A DNA stretch of 64,000 bases from Bradyrhizobium quebecense (GCF_013373795.3 NZ_CP088022.1:434001-498000), one strand, 5' to 3'; numbered from the stretch's first letter, positions 1 through 9,789 are shown. Numbers and translations: made by a program. Notes: generated by a model from the sequence alone, not told the origin.

Positions 1-5
1 ATCAT
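1..5 (-). CDS. Start of an unidentified downstream gene of the Bat-like operon (edge fragment)
   Basis: A minus-strand ATG occupies 5-3, two bases beyond the stop codon (10-8) of the DUF4159 gene. Only five bases are inside the window, so nothing can be said about the product. The call rests on the very tight spacing and the coupled layout of the genes upstream of it. Confidence 0.35.
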
Positions 6-7
6 GC

Positions 8-2821
8 TCATTGTCCCAGCCGCTCGATCAAGGCAGGCGCGTGTACCTGGTCGGCCTTGTAGTTGCCGGTCAGCGTGTACATCACGATGTTGACGCCGGC
101 GCGGAACGCGAATTCGCGCTGGCGCGGCTCGCCCGGGGTCAGCGGCAGCATCGGCTGCCCGTCGGGACGGATCGCCCAGGCGCCGGCGAGGTCGTTCGAC
201 GTGATGATGATCGGCGAGACGCCGTCGCCGCCGCGTGCCGGGCGCTGCGCGGCCTCCTCGTCGTCTTCGCGCGGCAGCGCCTCGACCCAGGTCTGGCCCG
301 TGTTGAAGCGGCCGGGGAAGTCGCGCAGCAGATAGAATGTCTTGGTCAACACGTGCTCGCGCGGCACCGGCTCGAGCTCGGGCACGTCGAGGGTCGACAG
401 CAATTCGCGCAGCGTCTGCATGCCCGGCGTCTGCGACGCGCCATTGTCGCCCGGCGGCGCCTCGACGGCGTCACGGGTGTCGAAGATCACGGTGCCGCCC
501 TGCTTCATGTAGGCGTCGATCTTGTTGATGGCGTCCTGCGCTGGCTTCGGCGCGCCCGGCACGATCGGCCAGTAGATCAGCGGAAAGAATGCCAGTTCGT
601 CGCGCGCGGGATCGATGCCGACGGGATCGCCGGCTTCCAGCGCGGTGCGCTGCCCAAGGAACAGCGTCAGTCCGGACATCCCGGACTTGACGATGGAATC
701 GACGTCGGCATTGCCGGTCACGACATAGGCCAGCCGCGTCTGCGACACCGCCTTGATGGCGAAGTCGTCGCTGCTGGCGTTCTGCGCGCGCGTCGGCGAC
801 GGCACCATCATGGTGGCAAGGACGAAGGCTAACGCAAGCACCGCCGGCGCGGCGCGCCGCCGGATCAGTGCGGCAAGGCCGCCGCCGAGCATCGCCACCA
901 CGATCGCATCGAGCAGGAACAGCGCCAGCGCCGTCGACAGCATGATGCCGCGCAGGTCACGCGGCTCGGTATTGGTGTAGGTCGCATGCTTCGCGCGCAG
1001 GCCGGAGGTGTCGAGCGGCGCAATGCGGTCGGCGGAAGCCAGCGTGTTGACCGCGATCGGGCTCTCGGCGGTGCCGTAGAAGCCAGGCGGGTGGTCCGCG
1101 GTGCCGCGGTCGCGATAGTCCGCCGACATCGGCTTGGCGGTCGAAGGCGGCGGGCCGAAGGCGCCGAAGCCGTCGAGCGTGCGCAACGGCGCCACCGTCT
1201 CGGCATTGGGATCACTGGCGACGCCGGGGCCGGGCTTCGAGGTGTAGCCGGACATGTCGATCAGCCGGCGCAGCATCTCGACGAAGGTGCCGGACATCGG
1301 CAGGTCCGACCAGCGCATGTCGGCGCCGACATGGAACAGGCTGACCACGCCCTTGCCGCGACGCTCGCCGGTGACGAGCGGCGTGCCGTCCTCGAGCGAG
1401 GCCCAGCTCTTGGTCGCGAGCACGGCGTCGGGCTCGGCCAGCACCTGGCGGCTGACGGTGATGTCCTTCGGCACGGTGAGGCCCGTGAACGGGCCGTCGG
1501 CGGCAAACGAGGCCATGTGTTGCGGCTTCTCCCAGGTCAGGCTGCCGCCGAGCGTGCGTCCGCCGCGGCGCAGCTTGACGGGAACGAGGTCGTCATCGGC
1601 CTGCGCGAGGCGGGGGCCGGCGAAGCGCACCAGCACGCCGCCTTGCTCGATCCAGGCATTGAGCCGGTCGCGGATCTCCGGCGACAGCGTGCCGACATCA
1701 GCCATCACGATCATCGGCAGCCGCTGGTCGAGGAATTGCCCGATCACCTGCTGCGGCGCGCCGCGATCGCCGAGCCTGACGTCGGCGAAGGGCGACAGCG
1801 CGCGGGAGAGATAGAAGGTCGAGGCCAGCAGCGGCTGGGCGGTGTCGTTGCTCGCACCCGAGACCACGCCGATGGCACGGCGGCGCCAGCGCCGGTCGAG
1901 CAGCTGCACGGCGCCGGCCGAATGCTCACCGGAGATTTCGAGCCGCGCGATGTCGTTGCGCAGTTCGACCGGAAGATCGAAGGCGGCTTCGGTCTCGCGC
2001 TCCTGCGGGCCGAATGCGTAGCGGGCCTCGCCGATCGGCGAGCCCTTGGCGTCGACCGCGCGCACCGTTCCCGCCGCGATGCCGCTCTCGGTGCGCAACA
2101 CCTTCACCGTCATCTTGGCCGCGGCGTTCTCGGCCGCGACCAGCGCCTGCGCCGACTGCGCGCCGCCGGCATAGATCGTCAGATTGCGGCTCTCGATCAC
2201 CTTGCCGAGACCTTCGGTGAATTCGCTGCCGCGACCGGTGTCGACGCCGTCGGACAGCCAGGCGATGTCGCAGTCGCCGGTCGATTTGAGGAAACGTTCC
2301 AGCGTCGCCAGGGTTTCAACGCGATCGATCGAGTGGGGTTTTGGCGCAAGCTGGCGCAGCGCGACGCGCGCAGCGCCGGCCGGCATCAGCGTGATGTCGC
2401 GCGTCGGCTCGGACAGCGGCACCAGCGCGACGCCGCGGCGGTCGCTGTCGGCATTGGTGACCAGCTCGTCCGCCGCCTTGATCCGCGCATCCCAGCTCGA
2501 GGCCGCGCTCCAGCCGTCGTCGAGCAGGATCACCAGCGGCTGCTTGCCGGCGGCAACGCCGGTCTGCGGATTCCAGATCGGCCCGGCGGCGGCGAAGATG
2601 ACCAGCGCGGCGGCGGCGAGCCGCAGCAGCGTCAGCCACCACGGCGTGCGCGACGGCGTCTCCTCCTTGGGCGCGATGTCGAACAGCAGCCGCGTCGGCG
2701 GGAATTCGATCCGGCGCGGCCGCGGCGGCATCACGCGCAACATCCACCACAGCACCGGCAGGCTGACCAGCCCCAATAGCAGCAATGGTTCGGCGAAGGA
2801 GAGCGGGAGGCCTGCGATCAT
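8..2821 (-). CDS. BatA/DUF4159 domain membrane protein
   Basis: A 937-residue membrane protein. The N-terminus matches the BatA-type module (hydrophobic segment about residues 8-27, then a basic PPRPRR stretch and a second helix about 60-80), followed by a von Willebrand-like region from about 95. A helix lies near 655-680 and another hydrophobic segment ending in a signal-like TRAQ near 705-712, after which the C-terminal ~220 residues are a DUF4159 domain. The ATG overlaps the stop of the upstream DUF58 gene by four bases, so translation is probably coupled. In related bacteria MoxR-DUF58-BatA clusters act in envelope stress or chaperone-like assembly; the exact role here is inference. Confidence 0.85.
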   Translation of the reverse strand: MIAGLPLSFAEPLLLLGLVSLPVLWWMLRVMPPRPRRIEFPPTRLLFDIAPKEETPSRTPWWLTLLRLAAAALVIFAAAGPIWNPQTGVAAGKQPLVILLDDGWSAASSWDARIKAADELVTNADSDRRGVALVPLSEPTRDITLMPAGAARVALRQLAPKPHSIDRVETLATLERFLKSTGDCDIAWLSDGVDTGRGSEFTEGLGKVIESRNLTIYAGGAQSAQALVAAENAAAKMTVKVLRTESGIAAGTVRAVDAKGSPIGEARYAFGPQERETEAAFDLPVELRNDIARLEISGEHSAGAVQLLDRRWRRRAIGVVSGASNDTAQPLLASTFYLSRALSPFADVRLGDRGAPQQVIGQFLDQRLPMIVMADVGTLSPEIRDRLNAWIEQGGVLVRFAGPRLAQADDDLVPVKLRRGGRTLGGSLTWEKPQHMASFAADGPFTGLTVPKDITVSRQVLAEPDAVLATKSWASLEDGTPLVTGERRGKGVVSLFHVGADMRWSDLPMSGTFVEMLRRLIDMSGYTSKPGPGVASDPNAETVAPLRTLDGFGAFGPPPSTAKPMSADYRDRGTADHPPGFYGTAESPIAVNTLASADRIAPLDTSGLRAKHATYTNTEPRDLRGIMLSTALALFLLDAIVVAMLGGGLAALIRRRAAPAVLALAFVLATMMVPSPTRAQNASSDDFAIKAVSQTRLAYVVTGNADVDSIVKSGMSGLTLFLGQRTALEAGDPVGIDPARDELAFFPLIYWPIVPGAPKPAQDAINKIDAYMKQGGTVIFDTRDAVEAPPGDNGASQTPGMQTLRELLSTLDVPELEPVPREHVLTKTFYLLRDFPGRFNTGQTWVEALPREDDEEAAQRPARGGDGVSPIIITSNDLAGAWAIRPDGQPMLPLTPGEPRQREFAFRAGVNIVMYTLTGNYKADQVHAPALIERLGQ

Positions 2822-3762
2822 GCGCTGCGTCCCGCCTTGACGGTTGAGCGGCCGCCGCCCTTGCTCACCATCATGCCGGCATGCAGGAACAGCAGCAGTT
2901 CGGCCGCGGAGCGGCTGGTGGTGTGGGTCGAGAACAGCCAGTCGAGCCGATTGGTCTCGGCACGGATCTGCTCACGATGCAGGGCGACGCGCGCGACATA
3001 GTCGCTCGCCCAGCTCTCGGCGCGGCCCGCGGTGATGACGCTGCCGGCCTCGGGCTCGACGAATTCGACGCGGCCCGAATAGGGAAAGGTCTCTTCGGCG
3101 GGATCGACGACCTGGATCATGGTGCCGTGCGCGCCGGAGGAGGAAAGCCCGCCCAGCATCGCCGTGATCTCCGCGATCGGCGACCAGAAATCCGACAGCA
3201 CGACGATTTCGGCCAGCGACGACGGCACGAAGGACGGCGGCAGGCTCGCGCGCGCCTTCTCGTCGTGCAACATCGCTTCCGCCATCTTGTCGATCACGTT
3301 GAGGCTCGCGGTCGGGTTCAGCAGGCCGGGAATGCCGACGCGTTCTCCGCCCGCTACGAGCAGCTCGGCGAGCGCGAAGGCGACGATCAGTCCGCGCTCC
3401 AGCTTGCTGTCGCGGGCTTCGCGCGAGGTAAAGGCCATCGAAGGCGAGCGGTCGGGCCAGATCCACACGGTGTGCGCGGCCTCCCACTCCTGCTCGCGGA
3501 CATAGAGATGGTCATCGCGCGCCGAGCGGCGCCAGTCGACGCGCTGCGACGGCTCGCCGGAGACGAAGCGGCGGTATTGCCAGAAATTCTCGCCCGAGCC
3601 GGCGCGGCGGCGGCCGTGCAGGCCATGGATGACGTTGGCGGCGACGCGGCGGGCCTCAAGCACAAGACGCGGCAGCGATGCGGCGAGCGTTCGGCTTTCG
3701 CCATCGGCACGTCGAACCGCCAGGATCTCCTCGTTCCGGTGCCTGTTGTCTGCCGCCATCAA
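2818..3762 (-). CDS. DUF58 domain-containing protein
   Basis: A 314-residue protein of the DUF58 family, partner of MoxR ATPases. The family core is visible as YRRFVSGEPSQRVDWRRSAR (about 63-82), followed by a MIDAS-like DRSPSM at about 104-109, which suggests a VWA-like metal site. There are no obvious membrane helices, unlike some DUF58 proteins. Its ATG overlaps the stop of moxR by four bases and its stop overlaps the start of the DUF4159 gene, so all three are probably translated together. The function is inferred from context. Confidence 0.88.
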   Translation of the reverse strand: MMAADNRHRNEEILAVRRADGESRTLAASLPRLVLEARRVAANVIHGLHGRRRAGSGENFWQYRRFVSGEPSQRVDWRRSARDDHLYVREQEWEAAHTVWIWPDRSPSMAFTSREARDSKLERGLIVAFALAELLVAGGERVGIPGLLNPTASLNVIDKMAEAMLHDEKARASLPPSFVPSSLAEIVVLSDFWSPIAEITAMLGGLSSSGAHGTMIQVVDPAEETFPYSGRVEFVEPEAGSVITAGRAESWASDYVARVALHREQIRAETNRLDWLFSTHTTSRSAAELLLFLHAGMMVSKGGGRSTVKAGRSA

Positions 3763-4763
3763 CCGATCCGCGTCTTCAACTGCTTGATCACGTCAGGAAT
3801 GGTGCGGCCCTCGGCGCGCGCCGAAAAGGTCAGCGCCATGCGATGCTTGAGCACGGGCTCGGCGAGATCGAGCACGTCGTCGATCGACGGTGCGAGCCTT
3901 CCGTCAAGCAGCGCGCGGGCGCGGACCGCCAGCATCAGCGACTGGCTGGCGCGGGGACCGGGTCCCCAGGCGATCAGCTTGCCGGCTTCGCCGCCCTCGG
4001 TGCCGGGGCGCGCGGCGCGCACCAGCGTCAGGATCGCCTCGACCACGGAATCGCCGACCGGCAGGCGCCGCACCAGGCGTTGCGCAGTGATCAGCGTCTC
4101 GGCGTCCATCGACGCCTTGGCGAGCGTCTCATCGGCACCGGTGGTTTCGAACAGGATGCGCCGCTCGGCGTCGCGATCGGGATAGTCGACGTCGATTTCC
4201 ATCAGGAAGCGGTCGAGCTGCGCCTCGGGCAGCGGATAGGTGCCTTCCTGCTCGAGCGGATTCTGCGTCGCGAGCACATGGAACGGCTTCGGCAAGTCGT
4301 GCCGCGCGCCGGCAATGGTGATGTGCTGCTCCTGCATGGCTTGCAGCAGCGCCGACTGGGTGCGCGGGCTGGCGCGGTTGATCTCGTCGGCCATCAGGAG
4401 CTGCGCGAACACCGGACCCGAGATGAAGCGGAACGAACGCTTGCCGGCGGAGCTCTCGTCGAGCACTTCGGCGCCGAGAATGTCCGACGGCATCAGGTCG
4501 GGCGTGAACTGGATGCGCTTGGCGTCGAGCCCGAGCGTGACGCCGAGCGTTTCGACCAGCTTGGTCTTGGCGAGGCCGGGGACGCCGATCAACAGCGCGT
4601 GGCCGCCGGACAGGATCGTCACCAGGGTGTTTTCGATCACCTGGTCCTGGCCGAAGATGACGGTGGCGACCGCTTCCTTGGCAGCCTTGATCTGGCCCGC
4701 GACCTGCTCGGCCGAGCGGACGATCACATCCTCCAGTTTTTCGACGCTGTCTGCACCGGCCAT
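3759..4763 (-). CDS. MoxR family AAA+ ATPase
   Basis: A 334-residue AAA+ ATPase of the MoxR group. Walker A is GVPGLAKT (about 60-67), with Walker B and sensor region LLMADEINRASPRTQSALL near 125-143 and the typical ATQNPLEQEGTYPLPEAQLDRF stretch near 180, paraphrased here only as a position. It is the first gene of a minus-strand operon with DUF58 and DUF4159 genes. MoxR proteins are chaperone-like ATPases that work with VWA proteins to mature or insert metal cofactors or complexes. The substrate is unknown here. Confidence 0.92.
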   Translation of the reverse strand: MAGADSVEKLEDVIVRSAEQVAGQIKAAKEAVATVIFGQDQVIENTLVTILSGGHALLIGVPGLAKTKLVETLGVTLGLDAKRIQFTPDLMPSDILGAEVLDESSAGKRSFRFISGPVFAQLLMADEINRASPRTQSALLQAMQEQHITIAGARHDLPKPFHVLATQNPLEQEGTYPLPEAQLDRFLMEIDVDYPDRDAERRILFETTGADETLAKASMDAETLITAQRLVRRLPVGDSVVEAILTLVRAARPGTEGGEAGKLIAWGPGPRASQSLMLAVRARALLDGRLAPSIDDVLDLAEPVLKHRMALTFSARAEGRTIPDVIKQLKTRIG

Positions 4764-4992
4764 TCGATCCGCTCCTTCTTGACGATGCGCTCGATTCTCG
4801 CGTCGTCACCACATGGACCGCATGCTAAACCTATGCGAAGGCCATGTATTCGTTGAATTAAACTATCCCCACCTTATCGGTATTTCAGGGTATGAACGGC
4901 ATCACGATGTGGCGAGAATGACATCCCGACCACATCTCAGGATACGTGCACCAAATGTGCCAGATTGAGGGTAGGAAACTTCAGGGCAAACA

Positions 4993-5649
4993 ATGGCGAA
5001 GCAAGGGCAGAGCGATTCCGGCAGTGAAACTACGGGGCTCGAAACGAAGGCCCTCGGAGGCAAGGGCCTCGAAGGGCTGACCACTGCCGCCAATCAGGCC
5101 GCGACATCGGGTCCAGCCGGACGCAAGGGCCTGCCGCCGGTTCATCTATGGAATCCGCCGTTCTGCGGCGATCTCGACATGCGAATCGCGCCCGACGGCA
5201 CCTGGTTCTACATGGGAACGCCGATCGGACGCCCCGCGCTGGTGCGGCTGTTCTCCACGATCCTGAAGCGCGAGGACGGTAAGCACTTTCTCGTGACACC
5301 GGTGGAGAAGGTCGGCATCCGCGTCGACGACGCGCCGTTCCTTGCCGTCGAAATGCAGACGCAGGAAGACGCGCGCGGCCGTTTGCTCCGGTTCCGCACC
5401 AATGTCGACGACTGGGTCGATTGCGAGAAGGGCCACGGCCTCAGATTCGAGGCTGCCGAGGATGGCGGATTGACGCCCTATCTGCATGTCCGCGCCGACC
5501 TGTGGGCCAAAGTCACCCGCGCGCTCTACTACGATCTGGTTGACATGGGCGAGGAGCGGATGGTCGATGGTCAGGAGATGTTCGGCATCGAGTCCGGCGG
5601 CGAATTTTTCGCGATGGCCGATGCCAGCCAGGTGAGGGGCGCACTTTGA
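4993..5649 (+). CDS. DUF1285 domain-containing protein
   Basis: A 218-residue protein. The first ~40 residues are polar and low complexity (Gly/Lys/Glu/Thr), and the DUF1285 domain follows from about HLWNPPFCGDLDMRI (~51) to the end. DUF1285 proteins are small beta-rich proteins of unknown biochemical role. It is the first gene of a coupled run: its TGA overlaps the TTG start of the Nudix gene (TTGA). The 229-bp gap upstream holds no other gene and probably contains divergent promoters for this operon and moxR. Confidence 0.85.
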   Translation: MAKQGQSDSGSETTGLETKALGGKGLEGLTTAANQAATSGPAGRKGLPPVHLWNPPFCGDLDMRIAPDGTWFYMGTPIGRPALVRLFSTILKREDGKHFLVTPVEKVGIRVDDAPFLAVEMQTQEDARGRLLRFRTNVDDWVDCEKGHGLRFEAAEDGGLTPYLHVRADLWAKVTRALYYDLVDMGEERMVDGQEMFGIESGGEFFAMADASQVRGAL

Positions 5650-6317
5650 ACGAGCCGTTGCTGAAGGTGAAGCCGGCGACGATCAGCTCGACGGAATTCT
5701 TCGCGCGAGCCCGCACGCGGCTCGATTTCGAAGTGCCGCCGGGTCTGGTCGATCCGAATATCATTCCGCGCACCGGAGATTCCGGCAACGATCGCATGCT
5801 TGAGATCGTCGCACAGGAGCAGCCGGTGCGGCCGGCGGCGGTACTGATCCCGGTGGTCGATCATCCCGAGCCGACCGTGCTGTTGACGCAGCGTTCGCCC
5901 AACCTGTCGAGCCACGCCGGCCAGATCTCGTTTCCCGGCGGCAAGATCGACGCCACCGACGCCTCGCCGCTCGATGCAGCGCTGCGCGAAGCCTGCGAAG
6001 AAGTCGGGCTGAAGCGGGAATTCATCGACCCTGTCGGCTATCTCGACCTCTATGGCACCGCGTTCGGCTTCCGCATCCTGCCGACGGTCGCCAGGGTGAA
6101 GCCGGGATTTGCCTTAGAGATCAACGAGGCCGAGGTCGTCGATGCGTTCGAGGTGCCGCTCGCTTTCCTGATGAACCCCGAGAATCATCAGATCCACACC
6201 AAGGAATTCCGCGGCATGGACCGGTCCTACTACGCGATGCCGTTCGCTGAGCGCTACATCTGGGGCGCGACCGCCGGCATCCTTCGGGTGTTGTATGAGC
6301 GGATCTACCTGTCATGA
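5646..6317 (+). CDS. CoA pyrophosphatase, Nudix family
   Basis: A 223-residue Nudix hydrolase of the NudL-like group that cleaves CoA or related diphosphates. The SSHAGQISFPGGK stretch (~90-102) followed by ALREACEEVGL (~114-124) is the CoA-pyrophosphatase form of the Nudix box, with Asp at the position usually held by the first Glu of the general motif. The start is TTG at 5646, overlapping the preceding stop, which is consistent with translational coupling. The substrate is inferred from family. Confidence 0.88.
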   Translation: MNEPLLKVKPATISSTEFFARARTRLDFEVPPGLVDPNIIPRTGDSGNDRMLEIVAQEQPVRPAAVLIPVVDHPEPTVLLTQRSPNLSSHAGQISFPGGKIDATDASPLDAALREACEEVGLKREFIDPVGYLDLYGTAFGFRILPTVARVKPGFALEINEAEVVDAFEVPLAFLMNPENHQIHTKEFRGMDRSYYAMPFAERYIWGATAGILRVLYERIYLS

Positions 6318-6577
6318 TCCGCACGGTGTTGACCGAGGTCGGAGTCTTTCTGATCCCTTTCGCGGTCTATGCCATCTTCCTCATCGCGACGCGGTCCGGC
6401 GTGACGCTGCCGGCATCCTGGCCGCTCGACATGATCGCGAAGCTGACGCTGGCGGCGCTGGTGCTGGTGATCGTGAGCTTCGTGCTGCTGGCCGAATTGA
6501 CCGGGGCGCCGCCGAACTCCACCTACGTTCCCGCCCATATCGAGAACGGCAGGCTGGTGCCGGGAGCTGAGAAATGA
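6314..6577 (+). CDS. DUF6111 family small membrane protein
   Basis: An 87-residue protein with two predicted membrane helices (about 5-25 and 37-60) and a short polar C-terminus. It has the look of the DUF6111 family found between the Nudix and cca genes in Bradyrhizobium relatives. Both ends overlap their neighbours by ATGA junctions, so it is translated as part of the DUF1285-Nudix-cca-TauE operon. The function is unknown. Confidence 0.8.
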   Translation: MIRTVLTEVGVFLIPFAVYAIFLIATRSGVTLPASWPLDMIAKLTLAALVLVIVSFVLLAELTGAPPNSTYVPAHIENGRLVPGAEK

Positions 6578-7830
6578 GCGAGGTGCGCCTGTTGTCCGAC
6601 GCGCCATGGCTCGCTTCGGGGCCTGCGGCGCGCGTGCTCGGCCTGCTCAATGCCAACGGCGAGGAAGCGCGGGTGATCGGCGGCGCTGTGCGCAACGCGC
6701 TGATGCGGATTCCGCTCGCCGACATCGACATCGCCACCACGGCATTGCCGGAGGAGGTGATCCGCCGCGCCAAGCGGGCGGCCATCAAGAGCGTGCCGAC
6801 CGGGATCGAGCACGGCACGGTGACCCTGGTCGTCGACGGCCATCCCTTCGAGGTGACGACGCTGCGCGAGGACACCGAGACCTATGGCCGCAAGGCCAAG
6901 GTGGCGTTCGGGCGCGACTGGGTGCGCGACGCCGAGCGGCGCGACTTCACCATCAACGGTCTGTCGGTCGACGCTTCGGGCGTCGTGCATGATCACGTCG
7001 GCGGTCTCGCCGACATCGAAGCGAGGCGCGTGCGCTTCATCGGTGATCCCGCGCAGCGGATTGCCGAGGATTATCTGCGCATCCTGCGCTTCTTCCGCTT
7101 CCACGCCGCCTATGGCGCAGGCGAGGTTGATCGCGCCGGCTATCTCGCCTGTATCAGCGGGCGCGCCGGGATTGCCGGCCTCTCGGCCGAGCGCATCCGG
7201 ATGGAGATGCTCAAGCTCGTGGTCGCGAACGGCGCCGCCGGCGCGGTGGTCGCGATGGGCGATGGCGGATTGCTGCTGCCGCTGTTCGGCGGGGTCGCCT
7301 ATACCGGGCCGTTCGCGGCGATGATCGAGATCGAAGGGCTGATGGGGCTCGCGCCGAGCGCGACGCGCCGGCTCGCCGCGCTCACGGTCGCCGTGACCGA
7401 GGACGCGCGGCGCATCGCGAGTCGGCTGCGGCTCTCCAACGCCGAAGCCAAGGCGCTCGACTCGATGGGCCATCGCTGGTGGCGCCTGCCCGGCATGGAC
7501 GAGGCGCGTGCCAAGCGCAGGCTCTACCGGCTCGACGAGGAGCCCTATCGCGACCGGCTGCTGCTCGCCTGGGCGCGAACCGGCGCGAACCGCGACGTCG
7601 AGCAGTGGCACGCGCTCGCCACGCTGCCGCAACGCTGGCGCGCGCCTCACTTTCCCTTGAGGGCGTCGGATTTCATCGCGCGCGGGATTGCCGAAGGACC
7701 TGCGCTCGGGCATGTACTGACCCTGGCCGAGGATGCTTGGCTTGCCGCGGATTTCCCGCTGGATCCGCAGGTGCTGTCTGGCATCGCCGACCAGACCGTT
7801 TCCCGCTTCACCCGCGATCATCGACTGTGA
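6574..7830 (+). CDS. cca: CCA tRNA nucleotidyltransferase
   Basis: A 418-residue class II tRNA nucleotidyltransferase/poly(A) polymerase family enzyme that adds or repairs the 3' CCA of tRNA. The nucleotidyltransferase core has the GGAVRNALMR signature followed by DIDIATTA (the metal-binding DxD), and the downstream RRDFTINGLSVD and EDYLRILRFFRFH motifs that recognise CTP/ATP. The start overlaps the upstream stop (ATGA), and the stop overlaps the GTG start of the permease gene (GTGA). Length is normal for alphaproteobacterial forms without an HD domain. Confidence 0.94.
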   Translation: MSEVRLLSDAPWLASGPAARVLGLLNANGEEARVIGGAVRNALMRIPLADIDIATTALPEEVIRRAKRAAIKSVPTGIEHGTVTLVVDGHPFEVTTLREDTETYGRKAKVAFGRDWVRDAERRDFTINGLSVDASGVVHDHVGGLADIEARRVRFIGDPAQRIAEDYLRILRFFRFHAAYGAGEVDRAGYLACISGRAGIAGLSAERIRMEMLKLVVANGAAGAVVAMGDGGLLLPLFGGVAYTGPFAAMIEIEGLMGLAPSATRRLAALTVAVTEDARRIASRLRLSNAEAKALDSMGHRWWRLPGMDEARAKRRLYRLDEEPYRDRLLLAWARTGANRDVEQWHALATLPQRWRAPHFPLRASDFIARGIAEGPALGHVLTLAEDAWLAADFPLDPQVLSGIADQTVSRFTRDHRL

Positions 7831-8591
7831 ACTTTCTCTCCGGCTTCTCCGACATCTCGCTCCTTCAAATATTTCTTGTCGCAGCCGTTGCCCTGTTTGC
7901 TTCCGTGATCGGAGGCCTCGCCGGCTACGGCACCGGCGCATTAATGCCGCTGGTGCTGGTGCCGATGGTCGGCGCCGAGCCGGTCGTGCCGATCATCGCG
8001 ATCTCGTCGATCTTCACCAATTCCAGCCGCTTCCTCGCCTTTGTCAGATTTGCCGACCGCCGCAAGGCGATCATCGTGATCGTGGGCGCGCTGTTCTCCA
8101 CGGCGCTCGGCGCCTACGGCTACACGCGGCTCAGCAGCGCCGGCGCCTCGCTGGTGATCGGGAGCATGCTGATCCTGAGCGTCCCGCTGAGGCGGCTGTT
8201 GCGCAGGCACAGTGTCAGGATCGGTGAGCGGGGACTTGCGGCCGGCGCGGTCGGCTATGGCATCGTGGTCGGCGGCACCGCGGGCTCGGGTGTCATTCTG
8301 CTGTCGCTGTTGATGGCGGCGGGCCTCGAGGGCGCTGCCGTGGTCGCAACCGATGCGGTGATCTCGCTCACAAGTGCCGCGGTCAAGATCTCTGTGTTCG
8401 GCTTGACCGGCGTCATCACCGCGCAGGTGCTGGCGCTTGCGCTCCTGATCGGGCTGGTCGCCATTCCCGGCGCGTTCCTGGCCAAGGCCTTTGTCGAGCG
8501 GATGCCGGTGCATATCCACACCGCGATCCTCGATGCCGCCGTGATCACGGGCGGCGTGGTGATGATCTCGAGCGCGCTGCGCGCGTTGTGA
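7827..8591 (+). CDS. Sulfite exporter TauE/SafE family permease
   Basis: The GTG at 7827 overlaps the cca stop, giving 254 residues; the open frame extends further upstream but only inside cca. The protein is polytopic, with about seven or eight hydrophobic segments, an N-terminal GGLAGYGTGALMPLVLVP repeat typical of the TauE/SafE family and a second GYGIVVGGTAGSGVILLSL half-repeat near 150. Family members export sulfite or organosulfonates, but the substrate here cannot be read from sequence. Last gene of the plus-strand operon. Confidence 0.85.
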   Translation: MNFLSGFSDISLLQIFLVAAVALFASVIGGLAGYGTGALMPLVLVPMVGAEPVVPIIAISSIFTNSSRFLAFVRFADRRKAIIVIVGALFSTALGAYGYTRLSSAGASLVIGSMLILSVPLRRLLRRHSVRIGERGLAAGAVGYGIVVGGTAGSGVILLSLLMAAGLEGAAVVATDAVISLTSAAVKISVFGLTGVITAQVLALALLIGLVAIPGAFLAKAFVERMPVHIHTAILDAAVITGGVVMISSALRAL

Positions 8592-8661
8592 CGAGAAGTG
8601 GAGGCGACGCTGCCGGCGGCGCGCCGGGCAGCATCGCCTGAAGACATCTCACGCAGCCTTG

Positions 8662-8937
8662 TCAAGCAGCCTTGCGCTTCTTCTTGCGGTCGCCGTCCTC
8701 GTCGTCGTCCTCCTCTTCCTCGTCGTCTTCCTCGTCATCCTCTTCTTCGTCGTCTTCCTCGTCATCTTCCGGATCGATCTCGGTCGATTCGAGTGCGACG
8801 AGCGGCAGGGTTTCGCGAAACAGATCGCCGTCCGTGCCCATCCACAGGCACTCGACCTTGTCCTCGTCGACTTCGACCACCGTGATCGGATGGCCGCCGG
8901 ATTTCAGCATGACGACATCGCCTGGTTTCAGTTCCAT
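8662..8937 (-). CDS. DUF2158 (YodC-like) protein with acidic tail
   Basis: A 91-residue protein. Residues 1-50 form the YodC/DUF2158-type fold (MELKPGDVVMLKSGG at the N-terminus, ECLWM near 30), a small beta-barrel domain of unknown role. Residues ~55-83 are almost entirely Asp/Glu, followed by a short basic KKKRK end. The acidic tract comes from a GAN-repeat that may vary in length between strains. It is monocistronic and convergent with the TauE-like gene. Confidence 0.8.
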   Translation of the reverse strand: MELKPGDVVMLKSGGHPITVVEVDEDKVECLWMGTDGDLFRETLPLVALESTEIDPEDDEEDDEEEDDEEDDEEEEDDDEDGDRKKKRKAA

Positions 8938-9048
8938 GATTTTCCCTCCGCGCTGGATGACGCGGACGGCAAGCTAGCGACCGGTGATGACAGTGCGATC
9001 ACGGCCGGCGCCTGGCACGGCCGATTTGCTGTGAAAACAGAAGCTGCG

Positions 9049-9789
9049 TTATTTGCGCGCGGCCGGAACCAGTTCGGTCAGCGAGCGGATGATGCGGTCG
9101 GGCTTGATCGTCGATCCCGGCGGCAGCCCGACGCCGTGCACGTCCATCCAGATCGCGTAAATGCCAAGCCGCTGCGGCGCCACGACTTCCCACTCCAGAT
9201 TGTCGCCGATCATCCAGGTATCCGATGCGGTGATGCCGAGCGCCTGCATCGCGTGCAGATAGGCGCGCTCCTCGGGCTTGCCGAAGCCGTGCTCGCCCTC
9301 GATCTGGATGTGATCGAAGCGATGGCCGAGCGCGAAGCGTTCGACCTTGGCGCGCTGCATGTCGGCGGCGCCGTTGGTGACCAGCGCGAGCTTGATGCCG
9401 AGCGCCTTGAATGTATCGATCGCCTCATGCGCGCCGGGGAAGATGAACATCTCCTCCTCGCGATAGGCGGTGAAGCGATCGGCGATGCGGTCCGCGAGAT
9501 CGTCCGGCAGCGCGCGGTGGCCGGCCGCCGCAAGCTGAGCGAAGCCGCCCTTCACGGTCAGCCGACGCGCCTCGCCGAGCTTGATCCGCCAGATCGGCTC
9601 GGCGGTCGACCAGAATTGCCGTGCAGAGGCCAACAGCGCGGTCGCGACCACGTCAGGGGGCAGGGGAGCGAGCTCCGCGGCGAACTCGGTGGTGATCGTG
9701 TTCCAGGCGATCTCGGGACGTCCATAGGCCGACAGGATGGTGTCATCCATGTCGATCAGCATCGCGCGCGGCAGGTTCATTACGGCCAT
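9049..9789 (-). CDS. HAD family hydrolase
   Basis: A 246-residue haloacid-dehalogenase-like phosphatase. Motif I is DMDDTIL near the N-terminus, motif II is LVTNGA, and motif III/IV is KPEERAY followed by [13 protein letters not shown] at 9789 is chosen because GGAGG sits four bases upstream, inside the hemF tail; a second ATG at 9780 (overlapping the hemF stop as TAATG) is also possible. It is the last gene of the trmL-queE-queD-hemF run. The substrate is unknown. Confidence 0.85.
   Translation of the reverse strand: MAVMNLPRAMLIDMDDTILSAYGRPEIAWNTITTEFAAELAPLPPDVVATALLASARQFWSTAEPIWRIKLGEARRLTVKGGFAQLAAAGHRALPDDLADRIADRFTAYREEEMFIFPGAHEAIDTFKALGIKLALVTNGAADMQRAKVERFALGHRFDHIQIEGEHGFGKPEERAYLHAMQALGITASDTWMIGDNLEWEVVAPQRLGIYAIWMDVHGVGLPPGSTIKPDRIIRSLTELVPAARK

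Noticed and set aside
986..2779. 597-codon plus-strand frame over the DUF4159 gene
   Set aside because: Shadow of the real minus-strand gene, which has clear domains and coupled starts.
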